DNA from: Hyphomonas sp. UBA5111
GTDB taxonomy: Bacteria; Pseudomonadota; Alphaproteobacteria; Caulobacterales; Hyphomonadaceae
Length of the DNA stretch: 14,809 bases
Assembly (NCBI GenBank): GCA_002414505.1
Contig: DHZF01000046.1
Coordinates: 13,373-28,181, forward strand
Reading direction: 5' to 3'
Shown here: positions 6,275 to 13,812 of the stretch, piece by piece
How the letters are laid out: every line of letters starts with the position of its first letter
Numbering within the stretch: the stretch's first letter is position 1
Made by a program: the position numbers and the translations under genes
Notes under the pieces: model-generated
Told to the model about the DNA's origin: nothing
The model's input: only the letters and a program-made list of their open reading frames with translations
The model's database searches: none

Positions 6275-6627
6275 ACCGGCTCGGCCTCTTCGCGGCCCTG
6301 ACAGGCTTTCTCGCCGTCGCGCTCGGCGCATTCGGCGCGCACGCGCTGGACGGCACGCTGACCGCGGAAGGGACCGATTGGTGGCACACGGCTACGCTCT
6401 ATGCCCTGCCCCATGCGGCAATGGCGCTCGCCATCGCGCTGCACTCCGGCAACGGTCTCATCCGCAAGGCCGGCTGGGCGTTCGTGGTCGGGACAATCGT
6501 GTTCGCCGGATCGCTCTATGCGATGGCGCTCGGCGCACCGCGCTGGTTCGGCGCGATCACGCCGATTGGCGGTGTTTCATATCTGGTGGGGTGGGGGCTT
6601 TGCGCGCTCGGCGCGAGCCGTTCCTAG
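6271..6627 (+). CDS. DUF423 family small membrane protein
   Basis: 118 residues with about four transmembrane helices (roughly 3-22, 40-58, 66-86, 95-113). Family signatures are LGAFGAHAL near residue 18 and TPIGGVSYLVGWGL at 97-110, as in YgdD-type DUF423 proteins. Function is unknown for the family; location is the cytoplasmic membrane. The start overlaps the thioesterase stop (ATGA), so the two are translated from one message. Its stop TAG shares CTAG (6624-6627) with the stop of the convergent lipoprotein gene. Confidence 0.9.
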   Translation: MNRLGLFAALTGFLAVALGAFGAHALDGTLTAEGTDWWHTATLYALPHAAMALAIALHSGNGLIRKAGWAFVVGTIVFAGSLYAMALGAPRWFGAITPIGGVSYLVGWGLCALGASRS

Positions 6628-7241
6628 GACGTCGAGCGATCCAGCGAGGCGTATTTGTCGGCCAGGCCATCGGCCGTCTCGCGGGCATCGTCAATCGTAT
6701 CCGCAAAGGATTTCAGCTCACGGTCCACCGGAGCAATGTCCATGTCCATATCGGACCGTGTGGTCACTTCGCCGAGGGCGCCCTGGAAATTCCGGTAGGC
6801 CATCTGCGCGCGCACCAGCGCCCGCTCATAGCTCATCACGTCGGCGCGGCTGGCCGAATCTTCACCGCCGGTCTGCAGCACGTCGCGGGCTTCGCGGCTG
6901 ACATCGGCGAGGCCGTCGCGGGCCGACTGGGTGTCAGACACGATGCGCGCCAGCACCAGCGAGGGCGCATCGGACTTCGCGCCAATGCGGGAAGCATAGT
7001 CGCGGGATGTGTCTGTGTCGGATTTTCCGTTGATCAGTGTGGCGGCAAAGGCAGCCAGTCCGCCCGTGGCTTCGATCCAGCCATTCTTGACGGCATTCGT
7101 ACAATAGTCGGCAGATACTTTACGCAACGCAGACTGGGACTGCGTAAGGCTGGTTTCCACCGACGCCTCACCGGGTACCATCGAAACGGTTGCGCACCCT
7201 GCCAAAAGGCATAGGGATGCACCCAGAACTATACTACGCAT
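6624..7241 (-). CDS. Small predicted outer-membrane lipoprotein of unknown function
   Basis: 205 residues. MRSIVLGASLCLLAGC is a lipoprotein signal with lipobox LAGC and acylated Cys16; the next residue is Ala, not Asp, which favours outer-membrane sorting. The mature part is mostly helical and polar (for example RIVSDTQSARDGLADVSREA and SFADTIDDARETADGLADKY), with one short hydrophobic patch, TGGLAAFAATLI. I recognise no family. The start at 7241 is chosen because it gives the signal peptide and has AGGTGG at seven-base spacing; a longer in-frame reading from 7370 crosses the divergent aminopeptidase start. It probably lies peripherally in the periplasm. Confidence 0.8.
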   Translation of the reverse strand: MRSIVLGASLCLLAGCATVSMVPGEASVETSLTQSQSALRKVSADYCTNAVKNGWIEATGGLAAFAATLINGKSDTDTSRDYASRIGAKSDAPSLVLARIVSDTQSARDGLADVSREARDVLQTGGEDSASRADVMSYERALVRAQMAYRNFQGALGEVTTRSDMDMDIAPVDRELKSFADTIDDARETADGLADKYASLDRSTS

Positions 7242-7281
7242 TTGACAGCCACCTGCACACCTGATTGGGACCACACCTGTA

Positions 7282-7309
7282 ATAATGTTTACGGACGCTA
7301 TTGGTTCAA
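7282..7309 (-). promoter_or_regulatory. Candidate sigma70-like promoter of the lipoprotein gene
   Basis: Read on the minus strand: TTGAAC (7304-7309), 16-bp spacer, CATTAT (7282-7287, four of six matches to TATAAT). It is 41 bp from the start codon at 7241, giving a short leader. It is a motif match only. Confidence 0.35.
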
Positions 7310-7354
7310 GTCCAGTAATGGCTGTGAATTTGACTGAAAATAGGTGAAGACTGC

Positions 7355-8344
7355 ATGAACAGACGCCCAAACCGCCGCATTTTGTACCCGAGACTTGAAT
7401 CCAGGCGCTCTGGACGGGTGCGAGTCAGTGAAATTCACGAGATTTATTGGGAAGAATCGGGGAATCCGGGCGGGATTCCGGTCATTGCCGTTCATGGAGG
7501 CCCCGGAGGCGGCTCAAGCCCGGAAATGAGGCGCTTCTTCGATCCGGGCAAATATCGCATCATCCTGTTCGACCAGCGCGGCTGTGGACGCTCCACACCG
7601 CACTCCGAATTGCGCGAAAACACGACCTGGGACCTGATCGACGACATGGAGTCGATTCGCGACATGCTCGGGATCGACAAGTGGCTGGTGTTTGGCGGCT
7701 CATGGGGCTCGACCCTGTCGCTGGCCTATGGCGTGACCCATCCGGACCGCACGCTCGGCCTCGTCCTGCGCGGCATCTTTCTGGTCTCCAAGGCCGAGAT
7801 CCAATGGTTCTACCAGTCCGGCGCCAGCCGCCTGTTCCCGGATGCCTATGACCGCTACATCAAGCCCATCCCCGATGACGAACAGGATGATCTGCTGATG
7901 GCCTTCCATCGCCGCCTGACCGGGGATGACAAGCAGGTCCGCGTCGAAGCGGCCCGTGCCTGGTCACGCTGGGAGGGCGAGACCCTGTCCATCAAGGGGC
8001 CGACAACGACCCCTGCCCGCTTCAACGAAGATGATTTCGTCGACGCCTTCGCGCGCATCGAATGCCACTATTTCGTCAATCGCGGCTTCTTCGCCAGGGA
8101 TTCCTGGCTGCTGGAGGAAGCGGAGACAAAGCTGAAGGATATTCCGGGTGTGATCGTGCATGGACGGTATGATGTGGTGACGCCGCTCTCGACCGCCTGG
8201 GCGCTGTCCAAGGCGTGGCCGAAAGCTGATCTGCACGTCATCCCGGATGCCGGACACTCATCCATGGAACCGGGCATTGTCGACAAGCTCATTCAGGCAA
8301 CGGATGATTTCGCCGACAAGTATGCCGGTCTGGTATCCGCCTAG
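7355..8344 (+). CDS. pip: Prolyl iminopeptidase (proline aminopeptidase)
   Basis: 329-residue alpha/beta hydrolase that removes N-terminal proline from peptides, in the cytoplasm. The oxyanion-hole motif HGGPGGG is at 47-53, FDQRGCGRSTPH at 72-83, the nucleophile Ser116 in GGSWGS, the acid Asp273 in GRYDVVTP and His301 in DAGHSS. Length and motifs match the family I (S33) enzymes closely. The ATG at 7355 follows AGGTGA at about seven-base spacing. It is transcribed alone, divergent from the lipoprotein gene and convergent with the sodium symporter across about 310 bp. I see nothing unusual in the protein. Confidence 0.96.
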   Translation: MNRRPNRRILYPRLESRRSGRVRVSEIHEIYWEESGNPGGIPVIAVHGGPGGGSSPEMRRFFDPGKYRIILFDQRGCGRSTPHSELRENTTWDLIDDMESIRDMLGIDKWLVFGGSWGSTLSLAYGVTHPDRTLGLVLRGIFLVSKAEIQWFYQSGASRLFPDAYDRYIKPIPDDEQDDLLMAFHRRLTGDDKQVRVEAARAWSRWEGETLSIKGPTTTPARFNEDDFVDAFARIECHYFVNRGFFARDSWLLEEAETKLKDIPGVIVHGRYDVVTPLSTAWALSKAWPKADLHVIPDAGHSSMEPGIVDKLIQATDDFADKYAGLVSA

Positions 8345-8354
8345 CACCAGACGC

Positions 8355-8374
8355 CGGACAGGCTTCGCCTTCCG
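8355..8374 (+). terminator. Possible weak terminator hairpin after pip
   Basis: CGGA-C-AGGC, loop TTC, GCCT-TCCG: eight base pairs with one bulged C, starting 10 bases after the pip stop. There is no T-tract, so termination strength is doubtful. Confidence 0.3.
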
Positions 8375-8392
8375 TGTGTGTCGGGATGTGTA

Positions 8393-8545
8393 GCGGGCGG
8401 AAGATACAAAAGGCCACGCAGTCTTGGGTATTGGGGAAGTATCAGGGTGCGACCCTCATACCTTCCGCCGCTGGGGCTCCGGCTATGGGCCGCCATCGCC
8501 CCCTCCCGCCGCGCTGAGCATCACGGCCGGAGACAGGCAGAGAGT
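8393..8545. other. Non-coding, highly structured intergenic stretch
   Basis: The approximately 310-bp region between pip and the symporter carries no convincing gene; a 79-codon open frame on plus lacks a good start and similarity. It can fold. An inner hairpin at 8435-8466 has AGGGT-GCG-ACCCT, a C/C mismatch, then TAT/ATA and GGAAG/CTTCC with one bulge. A competing outer stem pairs GGCGGAAG (8396-8403) with CTTCCGCC (8462-8469). CTCCGGC (8477-8483) pairs with GCCGGAG (8526-8532). The two alternative stems share the same 3' arm. It may be a small RNA, a 3' UTR element or a dispersed repeat; I recognise no known RNA family. Confidence 0.4.
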
Positions 8546-8600
8546 GCCATGCGCGCCGCTACGCCGGATTGGCGCGTCCTGATCGCTTGTCCCCACAACG

Positions 8601-8626
8601 AAAAAGGGGGCGGATAGCCGCCCCCT
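8601..8626 (-). terminator. Intrinsic terminator of the sodium symporter gene
   Basis: Read on minus: GGGGGCGG, loop CTAT, CCGCCCCC, then TTTTT. The eight G/C pairs and the run of Ts are classical. It lies about 30 bases after the symporter stop. On plus it lacks a T-tract, so it serves the minus-strand gene. Confidence 0.85.
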
Positions 8627-8656
8627 CTTCCCCGGATTTACTTGTGTCGGCGGCGT

Positions 8657-10042
8657 CTATATCACGCCGAGCTTGGTCAGCGTGCCCAGCACAAGGATGA
8701 AGGCCAGCGCGGGCGGAACGACCCAGCGGCACATGAAGCGCCAGAGGTTCATGATCGTCCCTTCGCCGAGTTCCGTGGTCAGCATTTCGCGGCTGAGGAT
8801 CCAGCCGGCAAACACGGCCAGCAACAGGGCGCAGAGCGGCAGCATGATGTTGCCGGTGATGATGTCTGCGAAGTCGATGAAATCGGTGGAGTAGACATAG
8901 CCCATGCCGATCATGAACAGCACGAAGCCGATGCCCATGGCTGCGCCGGGACGGGTTACGCCTTCGCGCTCTTCCAGCCATGCGACGCCCACTTCCATCA
9001 GAGAGATCGAGGAGGTGAAGGCGGCAAAGAGAGCGAGCAGGAAGAAGGCCCCGCCGACCCAGACGCCCAGCGCGCCCATCTGGCTGAAAGCAATCGGCAT
9101 CGAAACGAAGAACAGGCCCGGACCGCCCGCAGGGTCTGCGCCAAAGGCGAAGACGATCGGGAAAATGGCAAAGCCGGCAATCAGCGCCACCATCGTGTCA
9201 GCGCTGGCCACAATGGCCGAGGCACGCGGAATGTTGGTGTCGCGGCTGAGATAGGCGCCATAGGTGACCATCAGGCAGGAGCCAACCGACAGCGAGAAGA
9301 AGGCCTGGCCGACCGCTTCGAGGAACGTGCCCATCGTCACCTCGCTGAAATCAGGGGTCAGCAGGAAATCAGCCGCTGCGCCTGCATCGCCTTCAATCAG
9401 CGCAAACCCGACAATCCCGATCAACAGGATGAAAAAGGCTGGCATGAGCACGGTCGCCGCTTTCTCGATCCCGCCTTTGACGCCCCGCGCGACGACGATA
9501 ACGTTTGCGAGCAGGAAAGCGACAAGCAGGCCACCAATCATGTATTTGTTGCTGATCGTCTCACCAAAATTGCCAGCGGAAACATCCGCGATCGAAACCG
9601 TCGAACCCGTCTCCGCTGTCAGGCGCGCAGCCTCGGCGGCGAACCCGTTAAACGTGCCGCCGAAGGCCTGCGGAATGAAGGCCAGCACCCAGGCCGAAAT
9701 CACGATGTAGAAGGTCAGGATGAAGAAGGCGCCCAGTGAGCCGATCCAGCCGACGACCTGCCAGTTCTCGCTCTTGCTTTCCGCGCGGGCCAGGGAGTGA
9801 ATGCCCTCAATCGCCGACATGCCGGACTTCCGGCCAACCGCGTATTCCGCCATCAGCACGGTCAGGCCGAGGAACAGAACGCAAAACAGATAGATGATGA
9901 TGAAGGCACCGCCGCCATTCTCACCGGCTGTGAACGGGAAACGCCAGAAATTGCCCAGACCTACCGACGAACCGACCGCCGCCATGATGAATCCGAAGCG
10001 CGAGCCCCAATGATCCGTCTTGCGGCCAATTTCTCCTGCCAT
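8657..10042 (-). CDS. Sodium:neurotransmitter symporter (NSS/SNF family) transporter
   Basis: 461 residues, about 11-12 transmembrane helices, LeuT-fold sodium-coupled amino-acid transporter of the inner membrane. The N-terminal hallmark DHWGSRFGFIMAAVG then SSVGLGNFWRFPF (10-37) contains the unwound TM1 region that binds Na+ and substrate, followed by GENGGGAFIIIY. The later LSVGSCLMVTYGAYL segment is TM6-7-like. Substrate cannot be told from sequence. The ATG at 10042 has GGAG at seven-base spacing; an upstream TTG at 10063 is less likely. It lies 78 bp downstream of rodA in the same direction but probably has its own promoter in the AT-rich gap, and it ends at a strong terminator. Confidence 0.94.
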   Translation of the reverse strand: MAGEIGRKTDHWGSRFGFIMAAVGSSVGLGNFWRFPFTAGENGGGAFIIIYLFCVLFLGLTVLMAEYAVGRKSGMSAIEGIHSLARAESKSENWQVVGWIGSLGAFFILTFYIVISAWVLAFIPQAFGGTFNGFAAEAARLTAETGSTVSIADVSAGNFGETISNKYMIGGLLVAFLLANVIVVARGVKGGIEKAATVLMPAFFILLIGIVGFALIEGDAGAAADFLLTPDFSEVTMGTFLEAVGQAFFSLSVGSCLMVTYGAYLSRDTNIPRASAIVASADTMVALIAGFAIFPIVFAFGADPAGGPGLFFVSMPIAFSQMGALGVWVGGAFFLLALFAAFTSSISLMEVGVAWLEEREGVTRPGAAMGIGFVLFMIGMGYVYSTDFIDFADIITGNIMLPLCALLLAVFAGWILSREMLTTELGEGTIMNLWRFMCRWVVPPALAFILVLGTLTKLGVI

Positions 10043-10120
10043 ACGCCCTCTCCCCGGGTACAAGTTTCGCGCGAACCTATCTTCGGCAAAACAAAAATCA
10101 ACGATTGTTATGTTTTAGTG
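10043..10120 (-). promoter_or_regulatory. AT-rich leader of the symporter gene with a palindrome
   Basis: The 78-bp gap between rodA and the symporter is markedly A/T-rich near 10080-10120, consistent with a promoter, but I see no clean -35/-10 pair. TTCGCGCGAA (10066-10075) is a perfect 10-bp palindrome, 24 bases upstream of the start codon, and could be an operator. No intrinsic terminator for rodA is visible. Confidence 0.3.
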
Positions 10121-11329
10121 CTAAAATAGCCCTCGGGCTGTCAGCTTCTCGTCACGGTGCATGTGCGCCGCAATGATCAGGCCGAAACACGCCATGGTGG
10201 TGAGCATGGCCGTGCCGCCATAAGAGATCAATGGCAATGGCATGCCAACCACCGGCAACAGGCCCAGCACCATGCCCACATTGAACACGATGTAGAAGCC
10301 GACCGTCGCCACGGCGCCCGCCGAGGCAAGCCGCCCGAACCAGCTGACCGACCGCGCCGCGCTGTACAGCGACCAGCCGAGCAGCACAGCAAAGCCGATC
10401 AGCAGAGCCGTCGAGCCAAGGAATCCGAACTCTTCCGCAATCACGGTCAGGATGAAGTCGGTGTGCTGCTCAGGCACGTAATCCTGCTGGGACTGGATGC
10501 CCTGCAGGAACCCTCGCCCATTCAGGCCGCCAGCGCCGATGGCGATCTTGCCCTGTTCAATCTGGTAGCTCTCGCCCAGCGCATTCGTCGCGCCACCGAA
10601 CAGCTGGGCCAGGAAAGTGTCGACCCGCTCGCGCTGATAGGGTGCGAGCACGAATTGGTAGACCGGCCAGACCGAGGCCACACCGCCAATGATCGCAGTG
10701 CCGATCACCCGAACCGACAGGCCGGCGAGGAAGATGACCACACCGCCGGAAGCGACAAGGGCGAGCGTGGTGCCGAAATCCGGCTGCTTGAAGATCAGCG
10801 CGGCCGGCAACAGGATGATCGCCAATGCGCCAAGATGCACGAGGATGCGCCCGGACTGTGGCTGCAGCACCATCTGGTAATAGCGGGCGAGCGCCATCGT
10901 GACGGCGAGTTTCGCAAATTCGGAGGGCTGGACCGCAACCGGGCCGATCTGCAACCAGCGTTGCGCGCCGCCCCCGGTCACGCCCATCAGCTCCACCAGG
11001 ACCAGCAAGACCACCGTCCCCGCATAGGCCGGAAAGGCCAGCCGCATCCACCAGGACAGCGGCAACAGAGCGAGCCCGATCATCATGAAGAAGCAGAAGA
11101 TGAACCGCACCAGCTGCAGCTTCCAGAGATGCGCTTCAACCGGATTGGTGTGGGCGGAAGAATAGAGCATCGCAATGCCCGTCAGCGCCATCGCCGCAAT
11201 CAGCAGGATGAAGCCCCAGGGCAGACGCATCAGCTTGTTGAGCGGGCCCTGCGTCTCGAAATTGAGCGAGGTCGCGGTACGGGTGCGGGCCTCGCCCCGC
11301 GAAAAGCCGGTAAAGCCTTCGCGGTTCAT
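10121..11329 (-). CDS. rodA: Rod shape-determining SEDS glycosyltransferase RodA
   Basis: 402-residue SEDS-family membrane protein that polymerises lipid II glycan strands for lateral wall growth in complex with PBP2. About ten transmembrane helices. Signatures: GGGAQRWLQIGPVAVQPSEFAK (119-129 and 130-140), KQPDFGTTLAL (181-191), PEQHTDFILTVIAEEFGFLG (286-305) with Asp291 at the conserved extracellular-loop acidic site, and MPLPLISYGGTAM near the end. The N-terminal about 30 residues form a cytoplasmic tail. The start overlaps the mrdA stop (ATGA at 11329-11326), so translation is coupled. It is the last gene of the mre/mrd operon. Also called mrdB. RodA rather than FtsW is supported by the PBP2 and MreC/D neighbours. 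Confidence 0.96.
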   Translation of the reverse strand: MNREGFTGFSRGEARTRTATSLNFETQGPLNKLMRLPWGFILLIAAMALTGIAMLYSSAHTNPVEAHLWKLQLVRFIFCFFMMIGLALLPLSWWMRLAFPAYAGTVVLLVLVELMGVTGGGAQRWLQIGPVAVQPSEFAKLAVTMALARYYQMVLQPQSGRILVHLGALAIILLPAALIFKQPDFGTTLALVASGGVVIFLAGLSVRVIGTAIIGGVASVWPVYQFVLAPYQRERVDTFLAQLFGGATNALGESYQIEQGKIAIGAGGLNGRGFLQGIQSQQDYVPEQHTDFILTVIAEEFGFLGSTALLIGFAVLLGWSLYSAARSVSWFGRLASAGAVATVGFYIVFNVGMVLGLLPVVGMPLPLISYGGTAMLTTMACFGLIIAAHMHRDEKLTARGLF

Positions 11330-13266
11330 GTGGGCTCTCCGTCATCCGTCATGGATTTCGGCAGGGAAGCGCTCTGAGAATAGGTCGGCTTGCGGCGACT
11401 GTCGGTCTTGAGCGCGAAGTGGAGAATGTCGCGGGCGACCGGCGCCGCGGTGCGCGAGCCCCCTTCCCCATGTTCGACCACGACCGAGATCGCGTATTTC
11501 GGATTGTCTGCCGGGGCGTAGGCCACGAACAGGGCATGGTCGCGCAGCTCGCGCGCAATCTCGCTGCCCGAGCGAACGCCGCTGAGGCGCTCCTCGCGGG
11601 AAATGCGGCGCACCTGCGCCGTGCCGGTCTTGCCGGCGAGGCGCGGACCGCCAAGGCCGAGATCGCCCGAGCGATAGGCCGTGCCGCCGCCTTCGGAGGT
11701 CACGCCATACATGCCCGCCTTCATCAGCTTCATGACTTCCGGGTCCAGCGGCGCATCAAGCGTATGGTCGTCCTGCGATTGCGGCCCGATGCCGATCATG
11801 CGCGGCTTGAACGGCTTGCCCTCAGTGGCAATCCGCGCAGTCATCAGCGCGAGTTGCAACGGCGTGGTGCCAAGCTGGCCCTGGCCAATCCCGAAATTGA
11901 GCGTTTCGCCCTCGTACCAGCTTTCCTTGCGGACGCGCTGTTTCCATTCGCGGTCCGGCACAAGACCACCGCGGCCGCCGGTCATGCCCAGCACCCAGTC
12001 CTGGCCGAAGCCGAATTTGCGGGCCGTCTCGGCAATCTTGTCGACCCCGGTGCGGCGGGCGATTTCGTAGAAATAGACGTCGCACGAGCCCTTGATGCCC
12101 GTGTGCAGGTTGACCGAACCGTGGCCGCCCTTTTTCCAGCAATGCCAGGTCCGGTTGCCGAAATGGTAATAGCCATTGCAATGGACCCGGTCGGTCGGCT
12201 TCACGGTGCCGGATTCCAGCGCGGCCGTCGCCACCACCATCTTGAAGGTCGAACCCGGCGGATAGACGCCGCCATGCGCACGCGGATAGAGCGGCGAACG
12301 GGTGTCATCGCGCAGTTCCGCATAGCTTGCCGTGGAGATGCCGTTGACGAAATCATTCGGATCAAAGGCGGGCGTCGAGACCATGGCCAGCACGTCGCCG
12401 GTTTCCACATCCATCACGACGGCCGCGCCGCTTTCGCCCTCGAAGCGCTCGATGGCAACGCGCTGGAGATCTGAATCGATGGTGACGAACAGGTCGCGCC
12501 CCGCGGTCGGCGCAAGACGTTCGTCGGGGATTTCCTCGATCACGCGGCCATGCGCATTGGTCACCAGCTTGCGATAGCCCGGCTTGCCGCGCAGCCATTC
12601 CTCGGCAAAGCGCTCCATGCCCTGACGGCCTGTCCGCATGTCCGGATGCCGGAACATGGTTTTCAGCGTCTCGCTTTCCTTATCGGACATGCCCTCGGTC
12701 AGGCGTACGAGATCGTCCTGGCTGGCGCGCGCGACATAGCCCAGCACGTGCGCGAAATCCCGGCCACGCGGATACGACCGCGTCAGCGCCATTTCGACAT
12801 TCACACCCGGCATCTCGGCGGCGTGCACATTCATGCGCGCGAAGTCTTCATAGGTCAGTTCATGCGCCACAGTGACGGGCACAAAGCCGGCATTGCGGCG
12901 ACGGCTGAGACGGATCTCATTGGCAATGCGCGCAAGCCGCTCGTCCGGCAGTTCGATCAGGGCAGCAACCTGCGCCAGCGTGTGCTCGGGATCGTCGGTC
13001 TGTTCCGGCGTGATCGAAATACGGCCCGCGCGGCGGTGCGAGGCGAGTGGCCGACCGAACCGGTCAAGGATGCGGCCCCGTTGCGGCGGCGCCAGCTGCA
13101 GCTTGATATGGTTGGCTTCGGCCTGCGCCTGGTAGCGCTCCTTGTCGAGGATCTGCAACTGGAACAGGCGGGCGATGAGTCCGGCCCAGACCATCCCCCC
13201 TATCGTGCCCGCAATCGCGGTGCGGCGGGTGAAGGCAAAATCGAGATCGGCGGGTTTCTTGCTCAT
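11326..13266 (-). CDS. mrdA: Penicillin-binding protein 2, peptidoglycan DD-transpeptidase
   Basis: 646-residue class B PBP of the elongasome. A single membrane anchor lies near 17-37, followed by the pedestal/dimerisation domain starting QRGRILDRFGRPLA (62-75) and the transpeptidase domain. Catalytic motifs are all present: S339-T-F-K342 (PPGSTFK), S394-C-D396 (KGSCDVYFYE) and K546-T-G-T549 (AGKTGTAQV). HCNGYYHFG and WHCWKKGGHG (362-383) are typical of PBP2. The ATG at 13266 overlaps the mreD stop by ATGA; a longer reading from 13413 would overlap mreD extensively and lacks a normal N-terminus. It crosslinks glycan strands made by RodA in the periplasm. Length and motifs are normal for the family. 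Confidence 0.97.
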   Translation of the reverse strand: MSKKPADLDFAFTRRTAIAGTIGGMVWAGLIARLFQLQILDKERYQAQAEANHIKLQLAPPQRGRILDRFGRPLASHRRAGRISITPEQTDDPEHTLAQVAALIELPDERLARIANEIRLSRRRNAGFVPVTVAHELTYEDFARMNVHAAEMPGVNVEMALTRSYPRGRDFAHVLGYVARASQDDLVRLTEGMSDKESETLKTMFRHPDMRTGRQGMERFAEEWLRGKPGYRKLVTNAHGRVIEEIPDERLAPTAGRDLFVTIDSDLQRVAIERFEGESGAAVVMDVETGDVLAMVSTPAFDPNDFVNGISTASYAELRDDTRSPLYPRAHGGVYPPGSTFKMVVATAALESGTVKPTDRVHCNGYYHFGNRTWHCWKKGGHGSVNLHTGIKGSCDVYFYEIARRTGVDKIAETARKFGFGQDWVLGMTGGRGGLVPDREWKQRVRKESWYEGETLNFGIGQGQLGTTPLQLALMTARIATEGKPFKPRMIGIGPQSQDDHTLDAPLDPEVMKLMKAGMYGVTSEGGGTAYRSGDLGLGGPRLAGKTGTAQVRRISREERLSGVRSGSEIARELRDHALFVAYAPADNPKYAISVVVEHGEGGSRTAAPVARDILHFALKTDSRRKPTYSQSASLPKSMTDDGEPT

Positions 13267-13811
13267 CCGGCCTGCCCCGCAAGCTCTCCCGGCCGACGCC
13301 CGAGATCGAACATTTTCTGCAACAGGGCATAGGCGAGCCCTGTCGTCAGCAAGGACGCAAACAGGGGCAGCACACGCACGGGATGATCCTCCAGCGTCGA
13401 GGCCATCAGCCACAGCAGGAGAAACGCCCCCGAAAACAGGAGGACGGGCGACAGGATCGCAACGAGGGGTTCATTCATGACGTCGAACATATCAGCAATC
13501 GCGGCGCTGGCACCGTAGGCAAGCAGGTTCAGGATGACAAAACATCCGAGCGGCGCATGAAAGGTAACGTCCTGGATAAGCCCGAAAAGGATCAACAGGA
13601 TCATTGGGCGAACCGACAGGCCCACCCTGCCCCAGCCCACCGCGCCCCACAGCGCCGCATAGGGCCAGGCAACCGAAAAGCCGAAGAATTCCCGTGGTGT
13701 CAGGCCGAGTACGCCAATGGCCGCAATGGCAAACGCCCCGAACAGGAGACGGGGCGTCGGGCCGGTCTGCGACCACAGGCTCTTCTTGTTGCGGGGAGTA
13801 GAACGAGGCAT
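13263..13811 (-). CDS. mreD: Rod shape-determining protein MreD
   Basis: 182-residue polytopic inner-membrane protein with five to six hydrophobic segments. The conserved MreD motif GLIQD (77-81) followed by HAPLGCF is visible in the central helix region. MreD links MreC and the MreB scaffold to PBP2/RodA. The ATG at 13811 begins one base after the mreC stop, and its own stop overlaps the mrdA start, placing it in the middle of a tightly coupled operon. Sequence conservation is low in this family, so the assignment relies on the motif, the topology and gene order together. Confidence 0.93.
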   Translation of the reverse strand: MPRSTPRNKKSLWSQTGPTPRLLFGAFAIAAIGVLGLTPREFFGFSVAWPYAALWGAVGWGRVGLSVRPMILLILFGLIQDVTFHAPLGCFVILNLLAYGASAAIADMFDVMNEPLVAILSPVLLFSGAFLLLWLMASTLEDHPVRVLPLFASLLTTGLAYALLQKMFDLGRRPGELAGQAG

Positions 13812-13812
13812 C

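Noticed and set aside
5738..6331. N-terminal extension of the CrtC-like frame up to 6331 on the minus strand
   Set aside because: It is antisense to the thioesterase, has low-complexity composition, and a good ribosome site supports the start at 5737.
7247..7325. Functional tRNA gene
   Set aside because: Only the T-arm and part of the acceptor stem are plausible. Two unpaired bases lie between them, with no canonical anticodon stem-loop, D-arm or CCA end.
8378..8617. 79-codon plus-strand open frame in the pip/symporter gap
   Set aside because: It has no convincing ribosome site or family pattern and runs through the terminator hairpin. The region is better explained as structured non-coding DNA.
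8642..9739. 365-codon plus-strand open frame opposite the symporter
   Set aside because: The product is rich in His, Gln, Glu, Arg and Asp, as expected from the reverse complement of a membrane-protein gene. The NSS protein on the minus strand is unambiguous.
10157..11377. 406-codon plus-strand open frame opposite rodA
   Set aside because: It is a reverse-complement shadow of the hydrophobic RodA coding sequence, with an extremely His/Gln/Arg/Asp-rich product.
11419..12474. 351-codon plus-strand open frame opposite mrdA
   Set aside because: It is antisense to PBP2, which has all its catalytic motifs; no independent coding evidence.
13267..13413. N-terminal extension of PBP2 up to 13413
   Set aside because: It would overlap mreD by about 150 bases. 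The ATGA-coupled start at 13266 gives the normal cytoplasmic tail and membrane anchor.
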